A stretch of 64,000 nt of DNA from Ancylobacter mangrovi. GTDB lineage: Bacteria > Pseudomonadota > Alphaproteobacteria > Rhizobiales > Xanthobacteraceae. Where the stretch lies: assembly GCF_024752355.1 (NCBI RefSeq), contig NZ_JANTHZ010000001.1, positions 868,001 through 932,000 of the forward strand, in the 5' to 3' direction. The position numbers and the translations under genes were made by a program. A model generated the notes under the pieces. The model made no database searches. It saw only the letters and a program-made list of their open reading frames with translations, and had not been told where the DNA came from. Every line of letters begins with the position of its first letter. Within the stretch, counting starts at the first letter, position 1. Positions 43,226 to 50,968 of the stretch are shown piece by piece.

Positions 43226-43909
43226 TCACCACTGGTAGCGCATGCCGAGTTGCAGCGTGCCGCTGGCGTAGTCGATATTGGCGAGCGAGGGCACGATGTA
43301 GTCGAGCTCCAGCAGCTCCGCCTTGACCAGCACGCGGTGGCGAGCGTGTCGACCGAGGTGTTGATGTCCACCGTCGCGTTGCCGTCGCCCTGCACGATGG
43401 CGCCGGTCTGGGCCGAGCCGACTATGGCGGCATGACCTGCAGCGCGGCGTCGCCGTCGGTCGTCGTCACCGCGGCGCCGAACGAGCCGCCGGCGATGATC
43501 GGGTTGCTGGAGACCACATTCGCCGAGCCGCCCTCGTTCGAAGCGACGATGCGCGACCGGTCGGCGATGATGCGCCCGTCGCTCACCATGTTGACGGACC
43601 CGCCGGTGCCCCCACTCTGCGAGGGGACGACGACGCTGTTCGCGCCGGCATCGACCACCGCGTCGGTGCCGAGATAGACGTCGACCCCGCCGCCACTGCC
43701 CTCGCGCCCGGCCCCACGCCGTTGGCGCCGGAGGTCACTCTGCCGAGGATGTCGAGATCGGTCGTGCCGCCGAGGTCACTGGTGGCGGCGGCATGGATGC
43801 CGGTGACGGCGGTGCTGGAAGCGAAGGCGAGCACGCCCGCCTCGCCGCCCGCGCCCCGCGCCACCCAGCCTATTGAAACTAGGGCGCTTTCGCCGCCGCC
43901 TGTTTCCAT
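43226..43909 (-). pseudogene. Decayed outer-membrane or autotransporter-like surface protein
   Basis: Minus-strand fragments in three frames line up in order: an N-terminal piece from an ATG at 43907-43909 (METGGGESALVSIGWVARG… through RVTSGANGVG), then a passenger-like piece GGVDVYLGTDAVVDAGANS through GGSANVVSSNPIIAGGSF, then TGAIVQGDGNATVDINTSVD, and a barrel end VLVKAELLELDYIVPSLANI-DYASGTLQLGMRYQW stopping at 43226-43228. At least three frameshifts (near 43710, 43430 and 43340) separate them. The Gly/Ser/Asn-rich beta-helix style and terminal aromatic residue fit a type V or OMP relative. It lies between gyrB and the TPP enzyme and is non-functional as read. Confidence 0.6.
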
Positions 43910-43973
43910 CACGGCGCAAACGGCTCTAGAGTGCGCGCCTCGCCTTCCTTCCGGTGTCGATCGCAGCACAGCC

Positions 43974-45680
43974 ATGGCCTCCTCCCCCGCTTCCACCCCT
44001 CGCGCTCCCGGTCCGCGCACCGGCGCGCGCATCCTCGTCGACGCGCTGGTCGCCAATGGCGTGGTCCGCGCCTTCGGCGTGCCCGGCGAGAGCTATCTCG
44101 ACGTGCTGGACGCGCTGTCCGACACGGCGGTCGATTTCGTCACCTGCCGGCAGGAGGGCGGAGCGGCGATGATGGCGGAGGCCAGCGGCAAGCTCACCGG
44201 GCGGCCCGGCATCTGCTTCGTCACCCGCGGGCCGGGCTCCACCAATGCCAGCGCCGGCGTGCATGTCGCCCAGCAGGATTCCACGCCGATGATCCTGTTC
44301 GTCGGCCAGATCGCGCGCTCCATGCGCGGGCGCGAGGCGTTCCAGGAGGTCGACTACCGCGCCGTGTTCGGCACTCTCGCCAAATGGGCGGTGGAGATCG
44401 ACGACGCCGCCCGCATCCCGGAAATCGTCTCGCGCGCCTTCCGCGTCGCCATGCAGGGCCGCCCCGGCCCGGTGGTGGTGGCCCTGCCCGAGGACGTGCT
44501 GAGCGAGCTCGCCGAGGTGCCGGACGCCCCCGCCGTCGAGCCGGCCGAGACCTGGCCCGGTCTTACCGACATGATGCGGCTGCAGAAGATGCTCTGGAGC
44601 GCCGAGCGGCCGGTCATGATCCTCGGCGGCGCGCGCTGGAACGCGAAGGCGGTCGCCGCCGTGGTGCGCTTCGCCGAGCGCTTCGACCTGCCGGTCTGCG
44701 CCAGCTTCCGCCGGCAGATGCTGTTCCCCGCCGACCATGACGCCTATGCCGGCGACGTCGGCCTCTCCATCAACCCGAAGCTGCTGGCCCGTCTGCGGGA
44801 GGCGGACCTCGTCATCCTCGCCGGCGGGCGGCTCGGCGAGGTGCCCTCGCAGGGCTACACCCTGTTCCCCGTGCCCGACCCCGGGGTGGCGCTGGTCCAT
44901 GTCCATGCCGATGCGGACGAGCTCGGCCGGGTGTTCCAGCCCGCGCTGGCGATCAACGCCACCCCCACCGCCTTCGCCGCGGCGCTGGAGGGCGTGCAGC
45001 CGCCCAACGCGATCGGCTGGAGCGACTGGCGGGCCGGCGCGCGCGCCGATTATCTGGGCTGGACCGAGACGCCGCCGGCCAATCCCGGCGCGGTGCAGAT
45101 GGCGACGCTGGTGCGCTATCTGCGCGCCCTGCCGCCCGACACTATCGTGTGCAACGGCGCCGGCAACTTCGCCATCTGGGTGCACCGCTTCCACCGCTTC
45201 CGCGGCCACGGCACCCAGCTCGCCCCGACCTCGGGCTCGATGGGCTACGGCTTCCCCGCCGCCGTTGCGGCCAAGCGCCTGAACCCGGAGCGTACCGTGG
45301 TCGCGGTGTGCGGCGACGGCGATTTCCTGATGACCGGGCAGGAATTCGCCACCGCCGTCCAGCACGGCGTGCCGGTGGTGGCGGTGGTGATCGATAACGG
45401 CATGTACGGCACCATCCGCATGCATCAGGAGCGCGAATACCCGGCCCGGGTCTTCGGCACGGTGCTGAAGAACCCGGATTTCGCCGCCTATGCGCGCGCC
45501 TTCGGCGGCTTCGGCGTCACGGTGGAGGAGGACGCGCAGTTCGCCCCCGCGCTCGACGCCGCCTTCGCCAGCGGCCTGCCGTCGATCGTGCACGTGAAGC
45601 TCGACCCGGAGGCGATCACGCCGACCACCAGCCTCACCGCGCTGCGCGAGAAGGCGCTGGCCGCCCGATCCGCCGGCTGA
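43974..45680 (+). CDS. Thiamine-diphosphate-dependent enzyme (acetolactate-synthase-like)
   Basis: A 568-residue ThDP enzyme of the pyruvate-decarboxylase/acetolactate synthase group. The catalytic glutamate lies in TCRQEGGAAMMAEASGKLTG (about 46-65), followed by FVTRGPGSTNASAGVHVAQQDSTPMI. The ThDP-Mg motif is GDGDFLMTGQEFATAVQHG ending in IDNGMYG. There is no FAD-site detail that would prove AHAS activity, and no ilvN regulatory-subunit gene is adjacent, so it is probably a catabolic or 2-oxoacid enzyme of unknown substrate rather than the biosynthetic IlvB. The ATG at 43974 is favoured; a longer frame would overlap the pseudogene. It is followed by a small secreted-protein gene. Confidence 0.88.
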   Translation: MASSPASTPRAPGPRTGARILVDALVANGVVRAFGVPGESYLDVLDALSDTAVDFVTCRQEGGAAMMAEASGKLTGRPGICFVTRGPGSTNASAGVHVAQQDSTPMILFVGQIARSMRGREAFQEVDYRAVFGTLAKWAVEIDDAARIPEIVSRAFRVAMQGRPGPVVVALPEDVLSELAEVPDAPAVEPAETWPGLTDMMRLQKMLWSAERPVMILGGARWNAKAVAAVVRFAERFDLPVCASFRRQMLFPADHDAYAGDVGLSINPKLLARLREADLVILAGGRLGEVPSQGYTLFPVPDPGVALVHVHADADELGRVFQPALAINATPTAFAAALEGVQPPNAIGWSDWRAGARADYLGWTETPPANPGAVQMATLVRYLRALPPDTIVCNGAGNFAIWVHRFHRFRGHGTQLAPTSGSMGYGFPAAVAAKRLNPERTVVAVCGDGDFLMTGQEFATAVQHGVPVVAVVIDNGMYGTIRMHQEREYPARVFGTVLKNPDFAAYARAFGGFGVTVEEDAQFAPALDAAFASGLPSIVHVKLDPEAITPTTSLTALREKALAARSAG

Positions 45681-45724
45681 CGCCCGCCGGCCCTCCCCCC
45701 TTCCACCGCCTGCCGGATGATCCC

Positions 45725-46210
45725 ATGCCCCGCTTCGCCCGCCGTCCCGCGCACGCCCTGCTGGGCCTCGGCCTGCTCGGCCTTTGCACCGCCGCCGCGC
45801 AGGCCCGCGTCGAGGAGGGCTGGTACGTCGCCACGCGCGGCGAGGCGGTGCATCTCGTGCTCGGCGTGCCGGACACGGACGAGACCTCGCTCGACATTTC
45901 GTGCCGGCCCGGCAGCGGCACGCTCGATCTGCGCAGCTTCATCGGCTCCAGCGGGCTGACGCCCGGCGAGGCGGCGCAGATCGGCTTCGAGGGGATGCGC
46001 GTGCGCGCGGCTTTCCCTGGCAAGGCGGTCGCCAACGCGGCGAGCGGGCGTGTCGACGTGGAGGGCCACGGCCCGCTCGCCCTGTTCGAGCGGGTGGCGC
46101 GCTCGGGGCGGCCGTTCTCGCTGGTGGTCGAGGGGGCGCGCCACATCATCAGCCCGGCCGGCCTCGCCGAGCCCTACGCGACCTTCGCGAAGGCCTGCGC
46201 CAAGGGCTGA
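45725..46210 (+). CDS. Hypothetical secreted protein
   Basis: A 161-residue protein with an N-terminal signal (PAHALLGLGLLGLCTAAAQARVEEG) and a mature part of about 135 residues that looks beta-rich (VHLVLGVPDTDETSLDISC). Two cysteines are present in the mature chain. I do not recognise the family. The ATG at 45725 lies 44 bases after the TPP enzyme stop in the same direction, so cotranscription is possible but the products need not be related. It is convergent with the cupin gene. Confidence 0.7.
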   Translation: MPRFARRPAHALLGLGLLGLCTAAAQARVEEGWYVATRGEAVHLVLGVPDTDETSLDISCRPGSGTLDLRSFIGSSGLTPGEAAQIGFEGMRVRAAFPGKAVANAASGRVDVEGHGPLALFERVARSGRPFSLVVEGARHIISPAGLAEPYATFAKACAKG

Positions 46211-46236
46211 GCGCCCTCGGGCGCCGGTCGGTCGCC

Positions 46237-46740
46237 TCAGCCGGGCGCTTTGTGGATCGGGTCGACCCAGTACACCTCTTCCGGCTTCTCCACCGGCTCG
46301 ACATCGGTGATGTTCACCACCACCGCCTCATTGTCGGAGCGCACCAGCACGCATTCCAGCGGCTGGTCGGGATCGGCGTTGATCTCCTGGTGCGGCACGT
46401 AGGGCGGCACGAAGATGAAGTCGCCCGCCTCCGCCTCGGCGACATATTCGAGCCGGTCGCCCCAGCGCATGCGGGCCCGCCCGCGCACCACGTAGATCAC
46501 GCTCTCCAGCGCGCCGTGATGGTGCACGCCGGTCTTGGCGTCGGGCTGGATCGTCACCGTGCCGGCCCAGATCTTCTGCGCCCCGACCCGGGCGTGGTTG
46601 ATCGCCGCCTGCCGGTACATGCCGGGCGTCTGCGCGGTGTTGTCGTCGAGCCGGTCGCCCTTGATGACGCGCACCCCGTCATGCTTCCAGCGCTCGGCAT
46701 GGGCATGGGTATGGGGATCGTGCGGGGCGTGTTCGTCCAT
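46237..46740 (-). CDS. Cupin domain protein
   Basis: A 167-residue small beta-barrel protein. The two cupin motifs are visible: GVHHHGALESVIYVVRGRARMRWGD (metal ligands His-His and Glu, about 67-90) and GDFIFVPPYVPHQEINADP (His about 112). The N-terminus is His/Asp-rich (MDEHAPHDPHTHAHAE). A metal ion is probably bound. Cupins include enzymes and sugar or regulator-binding proteins, so the function is not assignable. The ATG at 46738-46740 follows GGAGGACGAT. It lies 24 bases downstream of the GT90 gene on the same strand. Confidence 0.9.
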   Translation of the reverse strand: MDEHAPHDPHTHAHAERWKHDGVRVIKGDRLDDNTAQTPGMYRQAAINHARVGAQKIWAGTVTIQPDAKTGVHHHGALESVIYVVRGRARMRWGDRLEYVAEAEAGDFIFVPPYVPHQEINADPDQPLECVLVRSDNEAVVVNITDVEPVEKPEEVYWVDPIHKAPG

Positions 46741-46764
46741 ATCGTCCTCCCGTTTTCCGGCAGG

Positions 46765-47916
46765 TTAGGACGCGGCACGCCCGGACGGAAGGCCGCCGGC
46801 GGGCATCGCGGCCCCGCCCGGCTGCAAGGTGCCGATCTTCCTGCGTATCATCGCGCCGTACATGACGAAGCGCGCCAGCCGGAGCTGCAGCCGGGCGTAG
46901 TTCCGCACCTGCGCCAGCCGTTCCCGGGCGGGAAAGTCGATGTGGACGTCCGAATGGTCGAGATATTCGCGCACCACCGTGCGGATGATGCTCATCTCGG
47001 TCCAGGTATCGAGGAAGCGGGAGACGAACGCCTTGCCGTTCTCGGCGATCTCCCGGCACCTTCCCTTGTTCGACAGGCACCAGTCATGGACCTCCTCGAC
47101 GTTCGAGAGGTCGTGCTCGACCGGCACATAGTGCTCCCACGGCACCAGCTCGCCCTCGCAGAACCAGGTCTCGCAGGTCGGGGCCGGCATGATGACGGTC
47201 GAGTTCGAGGCCATCATCCATTTCAGCCCGGTGGCGACGTCGTTGCCTTCCAGGCAGAGCAGGAATTTCGACGCCAGCTGCTCGGCGATGGTCAGGCCCT
47301 TCGCATCGTGATGCGCCCGGATCAGGTCGATCGGCACGTTGTCGATGCAGCCGTCGAGCTGAACCAGCTTGCTGTATTTCAGGTCGATATTGGCGTTCCG
47401 GTGCTTCTGGAACGCCACGTAGTAGCGGGCCGAATAGTCGAGCGATTCGTCGCTGCGGTTGAAGACGCCCGTCGTCGCCCCGCGCCAGACCAGCTTGTCG
47501 TCCTTCTGCTCGAACGGGCGGTCGCACTGCGAGATCCGCAGCAGGTCGTCCCAGTGACGGTTGCGGTCGAGTGGCAGCAGCACGCCCTTCGCGTCCCGAT
47601 CGGCGACGAGCCGCGATTTCACGATGGTCGGATGGGAGAAGCGCGCGCGATTGTCGGCCGCGCAGAGCGCGAAGCACGAGCGCGGCGCGACGAAGGCGAA
47701 GAAGTCCTGCGCCTGCTTGATATAGGTGCTGTAGACGATGCCGAGCCCGTTGGAGAAATAGTCGGGATAGCGGCGGTCGATGCTCTCGCGCGTCTCGCAG
47801 GCCCCGCACAGGATCGTGTCGCGCAGGTCGTCCTCATGGTCCGCATCGGGGTCGGGACCGTGCAGGCCGGCGAGGTAGAGCTCGATGCGGCGTCGGTCGA
47901 AGTCGGTCAAGGCCAT
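46765..47916 (-). CDS. Glycosyltransferase family 90 protein (CAP10/LpsA-like)
   Basis: A 383-residue protein with the CAP10-like pattern: the stretch FSHPTIVKSRLVADRD, the DDKLVWRGATTGVF block (about 135-150) and the C-terminal half SKFLLCLEGNDVATGLKWMMASNSTVIMP (core CLEGNDVATGLKWMM), with ETWFCEGELVPWEHYVPV after it. Such enzymes add sugars to capsule or lipopolysaccharide in bacteria. The ATG at 47914-47916 follows AAGGTGAGCGACTCC; an in-frame ATG 11 codons upstream is possible. No other polysaccharide gene is adjacent except the cupin, so the acceptor is unknown. Confidence 0.85.
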   Translation of the reverse strand: MALTDFDRRRIELYLAGLHGPDPDADHEDDLRDTILCGACETRESIDRRYPDYFSNGLGIVYSTYIKQAQDFFAFVAPRSCFALCAADNRARFSHPTIVKSRLVADRDAKGVLLPLDRNRHWDDLLRISQCDRPFEQKDDKLVWRGATTGVFNRSDESLDYSARYYVAFQKHRNANIDLKYSKLVQLDGCIDNVPIDLIRAHHDAKGLTIAEQLASKFLLCLEGNDVATGLKWMMASNSTVIMPAPTCETWFCEGELVPWEHYVPVEHDLSNVEEVHDWCLSNKGRCREIAENGKAFVSRFLDTWTEMSIIRTVVREYLDHSDVHIDFPARERLAQVRNYARLQLRLARFVMYGAMIRRKIGTLQPGGAAMPAGGLPSGRAAS

Positions 47917-48106
47917 GGAGTCGCTCACCTTTCGGCGCGATGCCGACATGGGGGTTCCATGTCGGGCCTCGACGCCCTGCTGCCTGCCCTGCCCCGATCG
48001 ATTGGTCCGTCTTCCGTCCGGTGGATGGCCGGCCAAGCGGCCGGCGTCGCAGTCCGCGAGCGGGCGCCATTGCCGCCCCCTCGCGCCGCGCCTCACACCA
48101 CCTTCG

Positions 48107-49765
48107 TCATGCCGCCCCTTTCGCCAGCTCGCCCGAGAGCGCGCGGGCGATCAGCGCCCTGGTCTCGGGGATGCCGTAGGCGGCGACGAAGGTGCCGAAG
48201 CGCGGCCCCTCCTTCTCGCCCAGCAGGGTGCGGTAGAGCATCTCGAACCAGGCCCGCGAGACGCCCGGCCCGCCGGTCGGCGACTTGGCCTTGAGGTTCT
48301 GGTACTCGGGATGCTTGCGGGCGACGTCGAGGATCACGTTCTGGATCTCCGCATCGTCCGCCGGCCCCAGCCCGGCCAGCGCCGCGTCGAGCTCGCCCAG
48401 CACCTGCGCCTCGAACGGCGTCGGCGTGTCGAACTGCCGGTAGGGCTTCACCCGGTCGATGAAGTAGCGCACCGCATAGCCCGCCAGCTTGTCGACCGTC
48501 GGGAGGGTGGCGGGCGTGGTGCCCGGCGCGTAGCGCTCGATGATGCGCCACAGCACGCCCTTGTCCTCGGCGTTGGAGGCCGAGGCGAGCTTCAGCAGCA
48601 GGCCGAAGGTCAGCGGCAGTTCCTCCACCGGCGGGTTGCCGGAATGGATGTGCCATACCGGGTTGCCGAGCCGATTCTTCCAGTCCTGCGTCGGATAACG
48701 GGAGAGGAAGCCGTAATACTCGTCCACCGCCTTGGGGATGACGTCGAAGTGCAGCTTCTTGGCCGAGCGCGGCGACTGGAACATGTAGAGCGCCAGGCTC
48801 TCCGGGCTCGCATAGGTCAGCCACTCGTCGATGGTGAGCCCGTTGCCCTTGGACTTCGAGATCTTCTGGCCGATCTCGTCCAGGAACAGCTCGTACACGA
48901 AGTGCTCGGGCGCGCGCCCCCCGAGGATCTCGCAGATCCGGTCGTAGATCGGCGCGTTGGTCTGGTGGTCCTTGCCGAACATCTCGAAATCGACGTCGAG
49001 CGCCGCCCAGCGGGCGCCGAAATCCGGCTTCCACTGCAGCTTCACCTTGCCGCCGGTGACGGGCACGGTCTTGTCGACCCCGTCCTCGTCGGTGAAGGTG
49101 ATGGTGCCGGCCTTCGCGTTCACCTCCTTCAGCGGCACGTAGAGCACGCGGCCCGAGGTGGGCGAGATCGGCAGGAAGGGCGAATAGGTCGCCTGCCGCT
49201 CCTCGCCGAGCGTGGGCAGCATCACCTCCATGATGGCGTCGTACTTCTCGGCCGCCTTCAGCAGCACCGCGTCGAGCTTGCCGGAGGCGTAGTACTCGGT
49301 CGCGCTGGCGAACTCGTAGTCGAAGCCGAACGTGTCGAGGAAGCGGCGCAGCATGGCGTTGTTGTGGGCGCCGAAGCTGTCATAGCCGCCGCCGAACGGG
49401 TTCGGCACGCGGGTCAGCGGCATCTGCAGATAGGGCTTCAGCGCCGCCGGGTCGGGCACGTTGTCGGGGATCTTGCGCATCCCGTCCATGTCGTCGGAGA
49501 AGCACAGCAGCCGCGTGGGCACCTTGTCGTCGGTGAGCACGCGGAAGGCATGGCGCACCATGGTGGTGCGCGCCACCTCGCCGAAGGTGCCGATATGGGG
49601 CAGGCCCGAGGGGCCGTAGCCGGTCTCGAACAGCACCTCGTCCTTGGGTTTCCGCTTCAGCCGCTCGATGATCTTGCGTGCTTCCTCGAACGGCCACGCG
49701 CCGGCGGTCTCCGCCGCGCTGCGCAGTTCGGCTGCAACATCCTCGACCTGAGCGGTCGCCGTCAT
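48107..49765 (-). CDS. lysS: Lysine--tRNA ligase, class I
   Basis: A 552-residue class I lysyl-tRNA synthetase, unrelated to the class II form of most bacteria. The HIGH-type motif is [16 protein letters not shown] (about 48-63) and the KMSKS-type motif is [17 protein letters not shown] (about 302-318). The segment [20 protein letters not shown] is also typical. Alphaproteobacteria commonly use this archaeal-type enzyme. The ATG at 49763-49765 follows GGAGACCAGATC; the longer open frame adds an Arg-rich leader unlike the family. It charges tRNA-Lys in the cytoplasm. It lies 89 bases downstream of the binding-protein gene. Confidence 0.97.
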   Translation of the reverse strand: MTATAQVEDVAAELRSAAETAGAWPFEEARKIIERLKRKPKDEVLFETGYGPSGLPHIGTFGEVARTTMVRHAFRVLTDDKVPTRLLCFSDDMDGMRKIPDNVPDPAALKPYLQMPLTRVPNPFGGGYDSFGAHNNAMLRRFLDTFGFDYEFASATEYYASGKLDAVLLKAAEKYDAIMEVMLPTLGEERQATYSPFLPISPTSGRVLYVPLKEVNAKAGTITFTDEDGVDKTVPVTGGKVKLQWKPDFGARWAALDVDFEMFGKDHQTNAPIYDRICEILGGRAPEHFVYELFLDEIGQKISKSKGNGLTIDEWLTYASPESLALYMFQSPRSAKKLHFDVIPKAVDEYYGFLSRYPTQDWKNRLGNPVWHIHSGNPPVEELPLTFGLLLKLASASNAEDKGVLWRIIERYAPGTTPATLPTVDKLAGYAVRYFIDRVKPYRQFDTPTPFEAQVLGELDAALAGLGPADDAEIQNVILDVARKHPEYQNLKAKSPTGGPGVSRAWFEMLYRTLLGEKEGPRFGTFVAAYGIPETRALIARALSGELAKGAA

Positions 49766-49854
49766 GATCTGGTCTCCGGGCCTTGCTTGAAGAAAGCGGC
49801 TGGGACGGCGCTTGCCGTCCGGGCGGACACGTCTAGGAAGTCCGTCCTTCCGCG

Positions 49855-50838
49855 TCAATAAACGCTGATCGGGAACCAGCGCAGATAGAGGTCGGTATAG
49901 ACCCCCTCCTCCCAGAGCTGGGCGAAGGCGTAGTTGAGCGACTGGCGCAGCGCCTCGTTGCCGCGCTTGACCGCCACCCCCATGCCCTCGCCGAAATAGC
50001 GGCTCTCGGTGAAGGGGCCGCCGACGAAGGCGCAGCAGTTCTGCGACTGGGTCCCGTTGAGCCAGAGCGCAAGTTCCACGCCGTCGCCGAAGATCAGGTC
50101 CACCTCGCCCTTGCGCAGCGCCGCGCGCAGCGCCGCGGCGTCGGGATAGGCGCGAATCGCGGTCTCGGCGAACAGGTCGCGCAGGAACGCCTCATGCGCG
50201 GTGCCCCCGATCACGCCGACCGTCCTGGAGGCGATCGAGCCCGGCGTCACCTGTTCCGGCGTCGCCTGCGCGCCGGCGCCCGCGGGCCGGTCGACGCGCC
50301 GGCCGACGAAACGGGCGGGCGAGCGGAAATAGCGGTCGGTGAAGTCGACCGTCTTGCGGCTCTCCGGCGTGATGGCGATACCGGCGATGGCCGCGTCCGC
50401 CTTGCCCTCGTCGAGTGCGGCGACCAGCTCGCCGAACGGCATGATCTCGAGCGTGCAGGTGATCGCCAGCTCCTGGCAGATGGCACGGGCGATGTCGACG
50501 TTGAAGCCCGCCGGCCGGCCGTCCTCGCCGCGGAAGCTGAAGGGCGGGTAGTCCTCGGTGGTGACGAAGCGGATCTGGGTGGGAAGCTGCGTCACGTCGG
50601 GCCGGTCGGGCCGGCGCTTGGGGTCCCAGAAGCCGGGCACGTCGACCGCCGGCAGCCGCGCGACCCCGCCCGGCGCCGCTTTGGGCGCTTCCTTGGGAGC
50701 TTCCTTGGGAGCTTCCTTGGGAGCTACCTTGGGCGCAGTTTGGGGCGCAGCCGGCTGCGCGCCGGCGCGGTCCGCCAATGGCGCCGAGGCCAGTGCGAGC
50801 ACGGCCGCGACACACAGACGCGCCGTGGTCGTCGTCAC
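49855..50838 (-). CDS. Amino-acid ABC transporter substrate-binding protein-like
   Basis: A 327-residue periplasmic protein of the SBP_bac_3 family. The signal peptide ([22 protein letters not shown]) is followed by a Lys/Pro/Ala linker made of KEAP repeats and then the family start [29 protein letters not shown], with [24 protein letters not shown] further on. I chose the GTG at 50836-50838; the start region is duplicated so GTG at 50856 or TTG at 50871 are possible. No permease or ATPase genes are adjacent, so it may act with a transporter elsewhere or as a solute sensor. A cysteine pair NCCAFVGG lies near the C-terminus. Confidence 0.85.
   Translation of the reverse strand: MTTTTARLCVAAVLALASAPLADRAGAQPAAPQTAPKVAPKEAPKEAPKEAPKAAPGGVARLPAVDVPGFWDPKRRPDRPDVTQLPTQIRFVTTEDYPPFSFRGEDGRPAGFNVDIARAICQELAITCTLEIMPFGELVAALDEGKADAAIAGIAITPESRKTVDFTDRYFRSPARFVGRRVDRPAGAGAQATPEQVTPGSIASRTVGVIGGTAHEAFLRDLFAETAIRAYPDAAALRAALRKGEVDLIFGDGVELALWLNGTQSQNCCAFVGGPFTESRYFGEGMGVAVKRGNEALRQSLNYAFAQLWEEGVYTDLYLRWFPISVY
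50687..50734 (-). repeat. Four 12-bp tandem repeats encoding KEAP units
   Basis: Three copies of GCTTCCTTGGGA (50687-50722) and a variant GCTACCTTGGGC (50723-50734) encode the (K-E/V-A-P) linker between the signal peptide and binding domain of the amino-acid-binding-type protein. Confidence 0.85.
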
Positions 50839-50867
50839 GAAATACCCGGTTTTCACGAAATACCCGG
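50835..50867. repeat. 15-bp direct repeat spanning the start region of the binding-protein gene
   Basis: TCACGAAATACCCGG occurs at 50835-50849 and 50853-50867, 18 bases apart and therefore in frame. On the minus strand each copy ends in a GTG, so the duplication creates two equivalent start codons. Confidence 0.85.
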
Positions 50868-50968
50868 CCAAACCCGAACCCGCTCCGGCTACCGCCTCTT
50901 GCTGCGTCGCAGCGGTCTTGTACCGTGTCGGGACGGGCTAGGCGAGGGGTTGGGGACCGCGCGAACGC

